DNA from: CAWDLX01 sp046728155
Lineage (GTDB): Bacteria > Actinomycetota > Actinomycetes > Mycobacteriales > Micromonosporaceae
DNA length: 64,000 nt
Assembly (NCBI GenBank): GCA_046728155.1
Contig: JBKPDY010000016.1
Coordinates: forward strand, 43,898 to 107,897
Direction: 5' to 3'
Below the pieces are notes generated by a model. That model saw nothing but the letters and a program-made list of their open reading frames with translations, did not search any database and was not told where the DNA came from. This document shows, in pieces, positions 10,448-19,058 of the stretch; the stretch's first letter is position 1; each line of letters starts with the position of its first letter. Both the position numbers and the translations under genes were made by a program.

Positions 10448-12290
10448 GACGGCCGCCCGATCCGATGACCCAGCGGGTCGTGTCCGCGTCGAAGGTGGCC
10501 ACGAGGGTCGCCGAGCCGTCCGTGCCCAGGCGCCACATCTGAGCCCCGTGCGGCAAGCGGACACTGTCCACCTTGAACTCGGCCACCACGGCGGTCTCGC
10601 CCGGGGCGAAACCGTTGCCCCGGAACGGCGCCCGTTCGATCACCCAGCCCTGCATGGCCCGCATACCCGCCTCATGCTGCCCGCCGTACGGCAACCGGTA
10701 GAGGTCCGAGCGGTGCGCGACCCAGCGCACGACGTGCACCTCAACGTCATCGTCGGCGAACGGAGAGCCCGGATAGATCAACCCCAGGACCTTGTAGAGC
10801 TCCCTGGGCGAGTTGAGGTGGGCAACCTCGCTGGCCCGGTTGACGAATCCGGCGACCCGGTCGTACCCGCGCTCGAGGTAGAACGGCACCTGTGCGTGCG
10901 GCACGGTTCGCTGCATGACGGTGGCCCGGTCGGCGCCGTTCGCCGGCGCCCCGGCTACCCCGACCACGGGTGTCGACTCGTTCTTCTTCGCGGCCACGAC
11001 CACGTCACCGGACGGGTCGTCGCGCAGGCCGACCTCGGCCGCCCAGCTGGCCAGCGCGATGATCTGCGACCCCGGCAGGGTGGCGCCGACCGGGCTACCC
11101 GGGTTGATGGCGAACGATATCTCCTCGTCCGGCCAGGCACCGATGAGCTGCACGAAGCGTAGACTCACCGAGTTCGTCGTACGGCTGAGCGTGTGGTCCT
11201 CCAAACGCTCCGGCGAGGTGAAGACCGCGATGAAGCGCTGGCCCTCAGCTGTTTCGACCTGCCAGGGGAATCCGGGATCGCGCGGTCGAGCACCGGTCGG
11301 CGTGCCCGGCGGCACGGGCAGGATCACGCGGGCCAACAACAGCGTCGACAGGAAAGCGTCGGTATTGTTCTCTTCGGCCGCGGCCAGAAGATTCGACTCG
11401 GTCTCATTCGACGGCGTGAAGCCCGCCGCCCAGTCCGCGGGCGGTGGCACGATCACCGCGTCCTGCGGATCGCGTACCAGCGGTCGGAGTGCGTCCTCGG
11501 CCGTCGTCACCACGCGTACGGTCGGCTCTGGGTCGACGAAGACCGGTTCGCTGGCGAAGGTCGTATTGCTGTAATCCGGGCTCGGCGGATAGCCGGGGTT
11601 GGGGGCGTACCCGGTGATCGTGGCCGCGCCGCTGGCCGCTGCTCGCGCCGCGGGTGGGTCCGGCTCGTCGCCGGCGGGAGCACGCGGCGACGGATAGACC
11701 CGTGCGGTCGCGGAAATCGGCGGGTAGTCCACGATCTCGGCATCGACGGTCTCCACGGCGTGCCCAAGGGCCGCCGGCGCGACCCGGGTGGGAATCGGAG
11801 CCGTCACCGGCGGGGCCGGGCCGACCGCCCGGACGCGGCCGTTGAGCGCCGCGGCGAGGTCTCCTTGAGCGATGCGCGCCCGCGCCCCCATGGTGCGGCC
11901 TGGCAGGCGCACCTCGCCCCGGGTGAGCTGGGACACGAACCACGACGGCAGGTAGGCCTCGATCGGAAGGCCGGGGTTGACCGCGAGCCACCACTCGTAG
12001 TTGGGCCAGTCGGCGCCGAGGCGGTGGAAGGGCACGACACGATACGAGCCGCCCGGCTCGTTGAGCGAAGCGTGAAGCGCCTCCGGAGAGGTGAACGCCA
12101 GGACGTGAGTACGGTTCCCGGTCGTCCAGGTGCCCCAGCCCATCGTCGCACGGCCAGCCAGCGCCTCGGCAGACACCGGAAGCAGCAGCTCACAGCGGGA
12201 CAGCAGCCGGAAGTACAGCTCCTGGTCGGACGCGTTGAGCGCGTCGCGCAGGGCCGCCTCGACCTCGGTGGCCGGTCGCCAGTCGGTCAT
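10440..12290 (-). CDS. Large protein with two SseB-like domains and an unknown C-terminal domain
   Basis: A 616 aa protein. Two related segments, about residues 5-125 and 315-440, each carry the SseB-type pattern (LLPVSAEAL / VILPVPPGTP, then VLAFTSPEALHAS / IAVFTSPERLEDH, then LAVNPGLPIEAYLP / FAINPGSPVGATLP). A low-complexity Pro/Ala linker lies between them. The last 160 residues (PHAQVPFYLERGYDRV; RLPYGGQHEAG; ERAPFRGNGFAPGE; EFKVDSVRLPHG) form a domain I do not recognise. SseB-like domains are common near actinobacterial type VII secretion genes, and it sits beside mycP and EccB. The ATG at 12290 has GGGGGTGG upstream. It could be a substrate, accessory factor or toxin. Confidence 0.7.
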   Translation of the reverse strand: MTDWRPATEVEAALRDALNASDQELYFRLLSRCELLLPVSAEALAGRATMGWGTWTTGNRTHVLAFTSPEALHASLNEPGGSYRVVPFHRLGADWPNYEWWLAVNPGLPIEAYLPSWFVSQLTRGEVRLPGRTMGARARIAQGDLAAALNGRVRAVGPAPPVTAPIPTRVAPAALGHAVETVDAEIVDYPPISATARVYPSPRAPAGDEPDPPAARAAASGAATITGYAPNPGYPPSPDYSNTTFASEPVFVDPEPTVRVVTTAEDALRPLVRDPQDAVIVPPPADWAAGFTPSNETESNLLAAAEENNTDAFLSTLLLARVILPVPPGTPTGARPRDPGFPWQVETAEGQRFIAVFTSPERLEDHTLSRTTNSVSLRFVQLIGAWPDEEISFAINPGSPVGATLPGSQIIALASWAAEVGLRDDPSGDVVVAAKKNESTPVVGVAGAPANGADRATVMQRTVPHAQVPFYLERGYDRVAGFVNRASEVAHLNSPRELYKVLGLIYPGSPFADDDVEVHVVRWVAHRSDLYRLPYGGQHEAGMRAMQGWVIERAPFRGNGFAPGETAVVAEFKVDSVRLPHGAQMWRLGTDGSATLVATFDADTTRWVIGSGGRRA

Positions 12291-12453
12291 CGGCCACCCC
12301 CTGCCTATCGTCCGCCTGCCGGTAGGGTCCTGCTTCCTGTGAAACCCTACGATGCCACGCGGCCGCACCCGCAGGGCGTCTGCCAGGACAACTTACAAGG
12401 CGCATGCCGGCGGCAACCATAGACGCCCCATTCCGGTCTAGCATCTGGTGGCC
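12291..12453. promoter_or_regulatory. Divergent promoter region, SseB-like gene / mycosin
   Basis: A 163-bp spacer between divergent genes. A TAGCAT at 12439-12444 ends 9 nt before the mycosin ATG and may be a -10 element for a near-leaderless transcript. No clear -35 or operator is visible. Confidence 0.35.
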
Positions 12454-13872
12454 ATGGTCACATCGATGACGCGCGCTGCCCGGGGACACCGAGCGGTCAG
12501 TCCGTATTGGCTGAACGTCGCTGCGGTCCTTCGATGGCTGGTCACAAGCATCATCACGATGGCGGCTGGCGTCGCGGCGATGACGATGGTGGCTTCGGAC
12601 GCAAGCGCGGCCGAACCGCTCGCCACAGTGCGGCCGTGTGCCAGCGCCCCCGCTCCGCAGCCGCCGTTCACCGGTACCCCGTGGCCGCAGCAGCGCTTCG
12701 ACCTCCCGCGGCTGCACCGTCTGACCGATGGATCGGGCGTGACCGTCGCCGTGGTCGACTCGGGCGTCGACGCCCGGGCACGGCAGCTGGCCGGGGCCGT
12801 GGTCCCCGGCGCCGACACACTCGATCCGGCAGGCGACGGGCGCCAGGACTGCGTAGGCCACGGCACCGCGGTGGCGAGCATCATCGCCGGGTCCGAGGAG
12901 GCGGGCGCTGGCCTGCAAGGACTCGCCCCCGGCGTCCGGATTCTGCCCGTACGGGTGAGCGAGCGTATCGACAACGGGGCGGGTATCGCTGGCGCAGGGA
13001 CAGTCGCTGACCTCGCCGCCGGCATCCGTATGGCGATCGCCGCGCACCCGCGTCCCGCGGTGGTCAACTTATCGATCTCAACCACCGTCGATGACCCGGC
13101 GCTTCGCTCCGCGGTCGCCGCCGCGCTCGCCGCTGACATCGTCGTCGTCGCCGCGGTCGGCAACAATCATGACGGCGGCGATCCGATCCCGTATCCGGCC
13201 GCCTACGACGGCGTGGTCGGCGTTGGCGCCATCGGCAGGGACGGACTGCGGGCACCGTCTTCCCAGGTCGGCCGCTATGTCGACCTCACCGCCCCCGGCT
13301 CGGCCGCTGTCGGGGCGTCTTCCGGCCACCGGCAGCAGATCGTCGAGGGGACCAGCTTCGCCGCCGCGTTCGTCGCCGCCGCCGCGGCGCTCGTCCGAGC
13401 CCGGTTTCCGACGCTGCCCCGGGCCGACGTGGTAGCCCGGCTGCTGGCGACTGCGGATCCAGCGCCGGGCGCTGTTCCGTCCCCTCAGTACGGATACGGC
13501 ATCGTCAACCCGGTGCGGGCCCTGACCGAAGTTGTGACCAGACTTCGCGCCACCGCCGGACCGTTGCCGAACCCGGCCCTTGGACCGGGCCCCTCGCCCC
13601 GCCCGTCTCCCGGGCCGGACGGGGTCGTGATCGGCGCCGCGGTGACGCTGATCGCTGGAGCCGTCCTACTGGGAGCGGTTGCGGCTGCCATGCCCGCCGG
13701 ACGGCGCAGGCGCTGGCGACCCGGCGTACCCGCGCCGGGCGCTCTGTCGGCGCCCGACCCGCACGCAGGAATGGCCGGCGACCGGACGGTGACGGCTGAG
13801 GATTGGCAGCGGTCGGCGGAGGCGTTCGCGGATCTGGCCGACGCCACGATGATGCAGGCCGCGTGGCGGTGA
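12454..13872 (+). CDS. mycP: Type VII secretion-associated subtilisin-like protease (mycosin)
   Basis: A 472 aa S8-family protease. An N-terminal signal/anchor is followed by a catalytic domain with VAVVDSGVD (Asp about 102), CVGHGTAVA (His about 136), the oxyanion Asn in AAVGNNHDG (about 237) and VEGTSFAAAF (Ser about 301). A Pro-rich linker, a C-terminal transmembrane helix (VIGAAVTLIAGAVLLGAVAAAM) and a cytoplasmic tail follow. Mycosins process or stabilise ESX systems at the membrane. The tail of about 70 residues is rather long. A GTG at 12448 is an alternative start. It is convergent with the WXG100 genes. Confidence 0.88.
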   Translation: MVTSMTRAARGHRAVSPYWLNVAAVLRWLVTSIITMAAGVAAMTMVASDASAAEPLATVRPCASAPAPQPPFTGTPWPQQRFDLPRLHRLTDGSGVTVAVVDSGVDARARQLAGAVVPGADTLDPAGDGRQDCVGHGTAVASIIAGSEEAGAGLQGLAPGVRILPVRVSERIDNGAGIAGAGTVADLAAGIRMAIAAHPRPAVVNLSISTTVDDPALRSAVAAALAADIVVVAAVGNNHDGGDPIPYPAAYDGVVGVGAIGRDGLRAPSSQVGRYVDLTAPGSAAVGASSGHRQQIVEGTSFAAAFVAAAAALVRARFPTLPRADVVARLLATADPAPGAVPSPQYGYGIVNPVRALTEVVTRLRATAGPLPNPALGPGPSPRPSPGPDGVVIGAAVTLIAGAVLLGAVAAAMPAGRRRRWRPGVPAPGALSAPDPHAGMAGDRTVTAEDWQRSAEAFADLADATMMQAAWR

Positions 13873-13970
13873 CGAGCGGGCAGTCAGTGGTACGTCAATC
13901 GCGCGAGGGCTGGCGTAAAGTAGGAGTGATCCAGCCTTCCCGAGATGTCCGAAGCAAGAAATCTCTAGAC

Positions 13971-14273
13971 TCAGCGGAACAGGCTGGCGTTGCGCCGCTC
14001 CGCATCCTCGTAGTCCGTGGCCGACTCGTCGAGAGCTTGCCTGATCCGGCTGAGAATCGAGACCAGATCGTTCGAAGCGGCTCGCCAGGTGTTCTGCCGC
14101 TCCTCGTAGGCCTCGCGGGCCGGACCGGACCACGACGCCACGAGTGGTCGCGCCTCCGCCTCGAGCCCTGACAGCTGAGACCGTAGTGAGCTGACCACCA
14201 TTTGAATATGATCGCCGGTCTCGCGCAGCCGGCCAACGTTCACGAGCAGCTGGCCATCGCCGTACATTGCCAT
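13971..14273 (-). CDS. WXG100 family protein (EsxA/EsxB-like)
   Basis: A 100 aa all-helical protein with the central turn WSG at residues 48-50 (LVASWSGPAREAY), the hallmark of secreted ESX heterodimer subunits. Its length is exactly that of the family. A GGGAGGA site lies before the ATG. It follows a second WXG100 gene by 18 bp, so the two likely form a dimer. The C-terminal YEDAERRNASLF recalls the YxxxD/E secretion signal pattern, here read as YEDAE. Confidence 0.85.
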   Translation of the reverse strand: MAMYGDGQLLVNVGRLRETGDHIQMVVSSLRSQLSGLEAEARPLVASWSGPAREAYEERQNTWRAASNDLVSILSRIRQALDESATDYEDAERRNASLFR

Positions 14274-14291
14274 TCTGATCCTCCCGTCCTT

Positions 14292-14597
14292 CTACAGTGG
14301 AAGCACGATGTCGTTGACCCGGCCGGCAGCGCTGTCGTCCGTCGCCGAGTAGACCTGCCCGGCGCTGCGGATGGCGGCGGCCGTCTCTCCGAGGGCCCGC
14401 AACACCCGTCCCTGGTCCTCCCCCCACGCCCGGCTGACCTGCTCGAACGACGTACCGCCGCGGCCCTGCCAGTCCTGCTTTACCGACTCGACTTCACGCA
14501 GAAGTGAGTTGAGGGTGGACTGCAGCGACTGATGTGCACTCTCGAACGCGTTGGCGACCTGGGCCATGACAGCAGCCTCGGCACGTGTGGTCGGCAT
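14292..14597 (-). CDS. WXG100 family protein, partner subunit
   Basis: A 101 aa helical protein with WQG in the hairpin turn (VKQDWQGRGGTSFEQ). The ATG at 14597 is preceded by GAGGTG. A longer frame to 14702 adds a non-conserved stretch and was rejected. Immediately downstream lies the other WXG100 gene, consistent with an EsxAB-like pair exported by the type VII system. The C-terminus lacks a clear YxxxD/E, so this may be the partner that is carried out by the other subunit. Confidence 0.83.
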   Translation of the reverse strand: MPTTRAEAAVMAQVANAFESAHQSLQSTLNSLLREVESVKQDWQGRGGTSFEQVSRAWGEDQGRVLRALGETAAAIRSAGQVYSATDDSAAGRVNDIVLPL

Positions 14598-14725
14598 CTC
14601 ATGCACCTCACCAATCCGCCAGGCGGACTTCGCCGCATGGGAATCTGTCGAAACGTTGTGACAAGACCGTACTTGGTCAGCGTGCCCGGCACCAGATAGC
14701 ACTCTTCGCTTGTGGATAACCCTCG

Positions 14726-16102
14726 TCAGGCCGGGACGACAACGGCCGCGGGATCGAGTGGATTACCCCTGGGTAACAGCGCGACCAGCGCCGAGGGCAG
14801 CTCCTGCGGCCGTACGCCTGAGTACCCGAGGGTCGCCAACACCGCGGCCGAAGGTACCGCGGAGAACACTCCAAGGTCCGAGACCACCCCCAACAGTCCA
14901 CTCCCATCGGCCGGGGCCGCCACCGAGTCCACAATGGATCCATGGCCCGGTTGCACGGCGATCCAGTCCACCCCGGCGCGTGCCGCATGCGTCTCGCCGG
15001 CCGCCCCGGGGCGAGCCGTGTAGACGCTGAGTCGCGGTTGCGTCGCGGCGTCCACAAAGGACGCGCATACGCCCCCACGATCGTGTGGTTGGAGCAGATC
15101 GGGGGTCGTCGCGGGTGGCGCGGAGTCGCCGGTCGGCTCGAGCGAAGGCGCTTGCGGGGCTGCCGCCAGCTGAGCCGCGGTGAGCGCGACCGGCCCACCT
15201 CCGGCATCGTTGGCCGGATCGGCGAGCAACAGGTCGGCCTGAACCTGCGTAATGGCCGCTATTCCCTCGGGCCGTACCAGTCCGAACTGCCGGGCGCCGC
15301 TCTGGCTCGTTCCCACCACGACCTCGCCGACCCGATGGCCAGGTACAGCCGAGTGCCGGCCAGGCCCGACGACCCGCATCGGCGCGAGGTCGTCTCCCGC
15401 CGGCACCGCATTGAGCAACGCCGCGGCGATGGCGACCGGCGACCGTCCTCGCCAGGCCAGGGCAGTCAGCACGATGCCGGGGTCACGGATGGCGTACCGG
15501 TGTCCATGCCAGAGCAGGTGGTACGCCCCGGTCGGATCGACCGCGAGCACCGCGGCCCTCGGTCCGAGCGGTTCACCACCCTGTTCCTTCGCGACCGGTC
15601 CACCGACCACGAGCAGCGACTCGGCTGATCCCGCTCCGGACCGTGAACACAGGGTCCACGCCCCGGTGAGCAGATCCCGGGCTGCGGGCAGTGGATCGGG
15701 CGCCCCGACGATCCCCAGTGGTACACCGCGCGGTACATCGGCGAGCGATGCATGCGAAACGATCGCAGTCGCCGGCACCGATGAGCCCAGGATCAGCAGC
15801 GCTGAGGCGTAGTTCAGAGTGGGATGAAGGAGACCGCCGCGGTACACGAACCGAGCACCCGTCTCCCGTTCGATGATGACCGAGCGGCCCTCCCGCCACG
15901 ACGTGTCGTCGCCGGGCCGGAGCACACCGTACGCGGCGACCGCGGCGAGTGCCACGACGGCGACCATCACACCGGCGAAGGCAGCACCGGCGCCGCGGCC
16001 GATCGGCGACCCGACGGGGTCAGGATCACGAAGCGCCAATGCGGCAGTTACCCGCTGCATCGTGAACTGATGCGCCCGCAGGTGTTCGGTGCGTGCGGCC
16101 AT
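14726..16102 (-). CDS. eccB: Type VII secretion core membrane protein EccB
   Basis: A 458 aa protein. The N-terminal AARTEHLRAHQFTMQRV is a family signature, followed by one transmembrane helix (GVMVAVVALAAVAAYGVL) and a large periplasmic domain with GRSVIIERETGARFVYRGGLLHPTLNYASALLI. EccB is part of the ESX inner-membrane complex with EccC, D and E, none of which is visible here. The ATG at 16102 has GGGAGGG upstream; the frame can be extended to 16993 but that portion has no family resemblance. A cysteine pair (LCSRSG ... GVCASF) fits the EccB periplasmic disulphide. Confidence 0.88.
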   Translation of the reverse strand: MAARTEHLRAHQFTMQRVTAALALRDPDPVGSPIGRGAGAAFAGVMVAVVALAAVAAYGVLRPGDDTSWREGRSVIIERETGARFVYRGGLLHPTLNYASALLILGSSVPATAIVSHASLADVPRGVPLGIVGAPDPLPAARDLLTGAWTLCSRSGAGSAESLLVVGGPVAKEQGGEPLGPRAAVLAVDPTGAYHLLWHGHRYAIRDPGIVLTALAWRGRSPVAIAAALLNAVPAGDDLAPMRVVGPGRHSAVPGHRVGEVVVGTSQSGARQFGLVRPEGIAAITQVQADLLLADPANDAGGGPVALTAAQLAAAPQAPSLEPTGDSAPPATTPDLLQPHDRGGVCASFVDAATQPRLSVYTARPGAAGETHAARAGVDWIAVQPGHGSIVDSVAAPADGSGLLGVVSDLGVFSAVPSAAVLATLGYSGVRPQELPSALVALLPRGNPLDPAAVVVPA

Positions 16103-16183
16103 CGACCCTCCCAGATACGTCGGGAGGAAGCCTAGGGTAAACGGGTACTGCGCGGTCACGGCGTCTGTGACACGATCACGGCC

Positions 16184-16567
16184 ATGTTGGGCTACGTGTT
16201 GCGACTCGTCTGTTCGGCGGTCGCCGTCTGGCTGTCGACGCTCCTCCCGGGAATCAACGTCACCGCGTCTTCGACCTGGGCGACCATTGGCACGGTCGTC
16301 CTGGTCGCTCTGATCTTCGGAATCGTCAATACGGTCATCAAGCCGATCGTCAAGCTCGTCGGCTGCGGGCTCTACGTGCTGACCCTCGGGCTCATCGCCT
16401 TGGTGGTCAACGGCCTGCTCTACTGGCTGGTCAGCTGGATCTCCGGTGAACTTGGCATCCCATTCCACGTCGACCACTTCTGGCCCGACGCGGTGCTCGG
16501 CGCGCTGATCGTGAGCATCGTCTCGTGGGGGCTCGGTCTGGTCATCAAGGACCGGGGCGAGTCCTGA
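16184..16567 (+). CDS. Holin-like membrane protein (phage holin superfamily IV)
   Basis: A 127 aa protein with four predicted membrane helices, including LVALIFGIVNTVIKPIVKLV, LTLGLIALVVNGLLYWLVSW and ALIVSIVSWGLGLVI. The VNTxIKPIxK pattern is typical of the Phage_holin_4_2 family, which is widespread on bacterial chromosomes and not itself evidence for a prophage. Its function is unknown. It is divergent from eccB. Confidence 0.8.
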   Translation: MLGYVLRLVCSAVAVWLSTLLPGINVTASSTWATIGTVVLVALIFGIVNTVIKPIVKLVGCGLYVLTLGLIALVVNGLLYWLVSWISGELGIPFHVDHFWPDAVLGALIVSIVSWGLGLVIKDRGES

Positions 16568-17022
16568 GCAGGCTGTGTTCGAGACTCGTGCATGATCTCC
16601 GGACCACCTGTCCCAGCGGATCGGCACGACCGGTGGAGTGCGCCTTAGCGGCCAGGCCCGGCGTGTCCTTCCAAAGGAGGCCGGCGACCCAGCACGGCCG
16701 ATCGGGGTCGTACGCGTGCACGTCGCTGCCGATTCCGATCCGCGGGATGCGCACACCGACCGGTCCACACGCGGTGCCGCCGCGGACAACCGGCCGAAGA
16801 TCGGTGGTCCGGCATCCGAAATGACGCACGTGGAGTAGAACCGAGAATTTGCAACAGGCGTACGTGGCGGCCCTTCTGATCCCAACCACGATCTTGAAGC
16901 TATTCCCAGTATGTGGACACGACGGCGGCAGACACTCCCGTCGTCGGATGGTGCCGGCCGCGCCAGGTGATATCTCACACACATAAGGACCACGCTGCTC
17001 GCGGAGCCTTACCGTTGAGTTC
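16568..17022. other. Intergenic region with second copy of the dispersed hairpin repeat
   Basis: About 455 bases contain no supported gene. The segment 16789-16918 is related to the repeat at 5443-5542, sharing CCGAAGATCGGTG, TTGCAACAGGC, CCTTCTGAT and CGATCTTG...ATTCCCAGTATGTG. A TACCGT at about 17009-17014 ends 8 nt before the rarD ATG and is a candidate -10 element for a leaderless transcript. Confidence 0.55.
16789..16918. repeat. Intergenic repeat copy 2
   Basis: It shares the order CCGAAGATCGGTG - GCATC - GCAACAGGC - TTCTGATCC - CGATCTTG - ATTCCCAGTATGTGGAC with copy 1, but the inner arms are less well paired. The strongest conservation is the last 30 bases (16889-16918). It sits between convergent-unrelated genes and upstream of rarD. 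Confidence 0.55.
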
Positions 17023-17943
17023 ATGGGTCGGGCGCGGACGGGCTACCTGTTCGGTGTCGCGGCCTATCTGAGCTGGGGTCTGTTTCCGCTCTATTGGAAG
17101 CTGCTCGCGCCCGCCGGACCGATCGAGATCCTCGCCCATCGCATCGTGTGGTCATTCGTCCTGGTCGCTGTCGTGGTGTCGATTGGCCGCCGCTGGGGCG
17201 CGATCCGGGCGCTGCTCCGGCAGCCGCGCCGGCTGGGCCTTATCGGCGTTGCATCGGTCCTGATCGCGGTGAACTGGGGCACGTACATCTACGGCGTCGG
17301 CTCCGGCAGGGTCGTGGAGACCTCGCTCGGCTACTTCATCAACCCGCTCGTGACGGTCCTGCTGGGGGTCTTCGTCCTCAGTGAGCGGCTGCGCACTGTG
17401 CAGTGGATCGCGATTGGGGTCGGCGCCATCGCCGTTGGTGTCCTGACGGTTGACTACGGACACGTGCCCTACCTGGCCCTGACCCTCGCGGTGACGTTCG
17501 GTCTCTACGGGCTCGTGAAGAAGCGGCTCGGTGTCGCGGCCGCGGACGGCTTGACGGTGGAGTCTGGCGCTCTGGCTCTGCCGGCCCTGGTGTATCTGAC
17601 GATTCTCGGCACACGTGGCGACGCCACCTTCGGCGTGGGCGGGATTCACACCGTTCTGCTGATTGTCGGGGGAGCCGTCACCGCGGTGCCGCTGCTGTTG
17701 TTCGCCGGTGCGGCCAACCGGATTCCGTTGTCAACTATCGGACTGTTGCAGTACCTCGCACCGATCCTGCAACTGGCCTGCGGGGTCTTGGTGTTCGGCG
17801 AGCCGATGCCGACGGCGCGACTTGTTGGATTCGCCCTCGTATGGCTGGCCCTGGCCATCTTCGTGTGGGACGGCGTCCGACGGGTCCGGGTCGATGCGCG
17901 CCGGAACGCGGTCGTCGCCGAGCCGGCGCCCGCTCATCTCTGA
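17023..17943 (+). CDS. rarD: EamA-family transporter, RarD-like
   Basis: A 306 aa protein with about ten hydrophobic segments and two EamA repeats. The opening GYLFGVAAYLSWGLFPLYWKLL, the motif EILAHRIVWSF, and SLGYFINPLVTVLLGVFVLSERL are characteristic of RarD. RarD proteins are DMT-superfamily permeases of unknown substrate, associated in some bacteria with chloramphenicol tolerance. The gene appears monocistronic; the ATG follows a TACCGT by 8 nt. Confidence 0.88.
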   Translation: MGRARTGYLFGVAAYLSWGLFPLYWKLLAPAGPIEILAHRIVWSFVLVAVVVSIGRRWGAIRALLRQPRRLGLIGVASVLIAVNWGTYIYGVGSGRVVETSLGYFINPLVTVLLGVFVLSERLRTVQWIAIGVGAIAVGVLTVDYGHVPYLALTLAVTFGLYGLVKKRLGVAAADGLTVESGALALPALVYLTILGTRGDATFGVGGIHTVLLIVGGAVTAVPLLLFAGAANRIPLSTIGLLQYLAPILQLACGVLVFGEPMPTARLVGFALVWLALAIFVWDGVRRVRVDARRNAVVAEPAPAHL

Positions 17944-18047
17944 TTCGGAATCTTGAATCGTCAGACACCGCGTTGACGTGCGAGTCCACCTAGGGTTGAG
18001 TGGCTGCTGGTAATCCTCGCATCACCCGTGAGAGGAGAGTCAGACCC

Positions 18048-18839
18048 GTGGCGCCGCGGCACCCTCATGGCGAACCGTCGGACCTGATCCGTAGCGTCTC
18101 CCGTGCTCTACGCGTACTGGAGGCGGTCGGTCAGACCCCGCGGGGCCTGACGGTGAAGCAGATCGCCCGCCGGTGCGAGCTGACCACCGCGACGACGTAC
18201 CACCTCATCCGCACGCTCGCGTACGAGGGCTACGTGGCCCGGCGCGAGGACGGGACGTACGTGGTGGGCCTCGAGGTGGCCGACCGCTTCCGCGAGTTGG
18301 TGGCGGCATTCCAGGGTCCGCCGACAGTCGGGGAAGCACTTCGAACCGCGTCCAACGAGTCGGGGTTGAGCCACTACCTGGGCACATTCGTCGGTGGGCA
18401 GGTGGTGCTGGCCGGCGCCGCCGAAGGGCCGCAGTCACCGTACCTGGACGATCTGGTTCCGGGTTTCGACGACGGGGCCCACGCGACCGCGCTCGGTAAG
18501 GCTCTGCTCGCCACCCTCACCCACGACCAGCGGCTGCGCTATCTCAAGGACTGGGGGATGCGCCCGTACACCTCGTCCACGCTGACCCAGCCCGAGGCAC
18601 TCGAGGCCGACCTCGCCATCGGCGAGCGGCGGGGCATGCAGATCGAGGTCTCGCAGTACCGCCCCGGAGTTGCGTGCGCCGCCGTGATCGTCCGAGCCGA
18701 CCGCGATCCCGAGCGCCGGTACGTGCTAGCGACTGCCATGCCAGCCGAACGGCTTGTTGAGTCGGCCCACGAGATCCGGGCCCATCTCGTCGGCGCCGCC
18801 CGTAACGTGGCCGCCGCGATGGAGACCGAGATGACGTGA
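18048..18839 (+). CDS. IclR-family transcriptional regulator
   Basis: A 263 aa protein. An N-terminal winged helix-turn-helix (SRALRVLEAVGQTPRGLTV, then CELTTATTYHLIRTL) is followed by the IclR effector domain (GAHATALGKALLATLT; RRGMQIEVSQYRPGVACAA). The target genes are not evident. I chose the GTG at 18048 because GAGAGGAGAG stands upstream; a GTG at 18000 would add 16 basic residues. Its stop codon overlaps a GTG that begins the tandem repeat mini-ORF (GTGA). Confidence 0.88.
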   Translation: MAPRHPHGEPSDLIRSVSRALRVLEAVGQTPRGLTVKQIARRCELTTATTYHLIRTLAYEGYVARREDGTYVVGLEVADRFRELVAAFQGPPTVGEALRTASNESGLSHYLGTFVGGQVVLAGAAEGPQSPYLDDLVPGFDDGAHATALGKALLATLTHDQRLRYLKDWGMRPYTSSTLTQPEALEADLAIGERRGMQIEVSQYRPGVACAAVIVRADRDPERRYVLATAMPAERLVESAHEIRAHLVGAARNVAAAMETEMT

Positions 18840-18967
18840 GCGCGAGGAGGCGAGCGCCAGCGAGACCCCCGCAGCTTGCGAACGGTCCTGGGCCAGATGA
18901 CGTGAGCGCGAGGAGGCGAGCGCCAGCGAGACCCCCGCAGCTTGCGAACGGTCCTGGGCCAGATGAC
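18836..18967 (+). repeat. 66-bp perfect tandem duplication
   Basis: Two identical 66-bp units (18836-18901 and 18902-18967), a multiple of three so the frame is kept. The word ATGACGTGAG occurs at the left edge, between units and at the right edge, as expected if insertion or duplication occurred at that word in the IclR stop region. The unit begins GTGAGCGCGAGGAG, like the repeat between nuoC and nuoD. Confidence 0.85.
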
Positions 18968-18988
18968 GTGAGGTGCGCAACCCGGTGA
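18836..18988 (+). CDS. Mini-ORF made of a 66-bp tandem repeat after the IclR gene
   Basis: A 50-codon frame starts on the GTG that overlaps the IclR stop as GTGA. It contains two identical units encoding VSARRRAPARPP followed by QLANGPGPDD, then VRCATR and a stop. The composition is Arg/Ala/Pro-rich. It resembles the repeat-encoded leaders elsewhere in this window in its position at a stop/start overlap, but no gene start follows at its own end. Whether it is translated is unknown. Confidence 0.45.
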   Translation: MSARRRAPARPPQLANGPGPDDVSARRRAPARPPQLANGPGPDDVRCATR

Positions 18989-19013
18989 ACCGGAGATGGC
19001 GTCGCGACGTGAC
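18986..19013 (+). promoter_or_regulatory. Candidate ECF-type promoter before the sigma factor gene
   Basis: TGAACC (18986-18991) and CGTGAC (19008-19013) are separated by 16 nt. This matches the general ECF pattern of an AAC-containing -35 and CGT-containing -10, and closely resembles the published consensus for mycobacterial SigL. It lies about 45 nt before the sigma gene, so autoregulation is likely. Confidence 0.55.
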
Positions 19014-19058
19014 ATGGACCGTCAAGGAATCCTGTAAGGACCAGCCCGAGAGGCACAG

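Noticed and set aside
16184..16567. Prophage remnant because of the holin-like gene
   Set aside because: This holin superfamily is common as a single chromosomal gene, and no other phage gene or attachment site is seen nearby.
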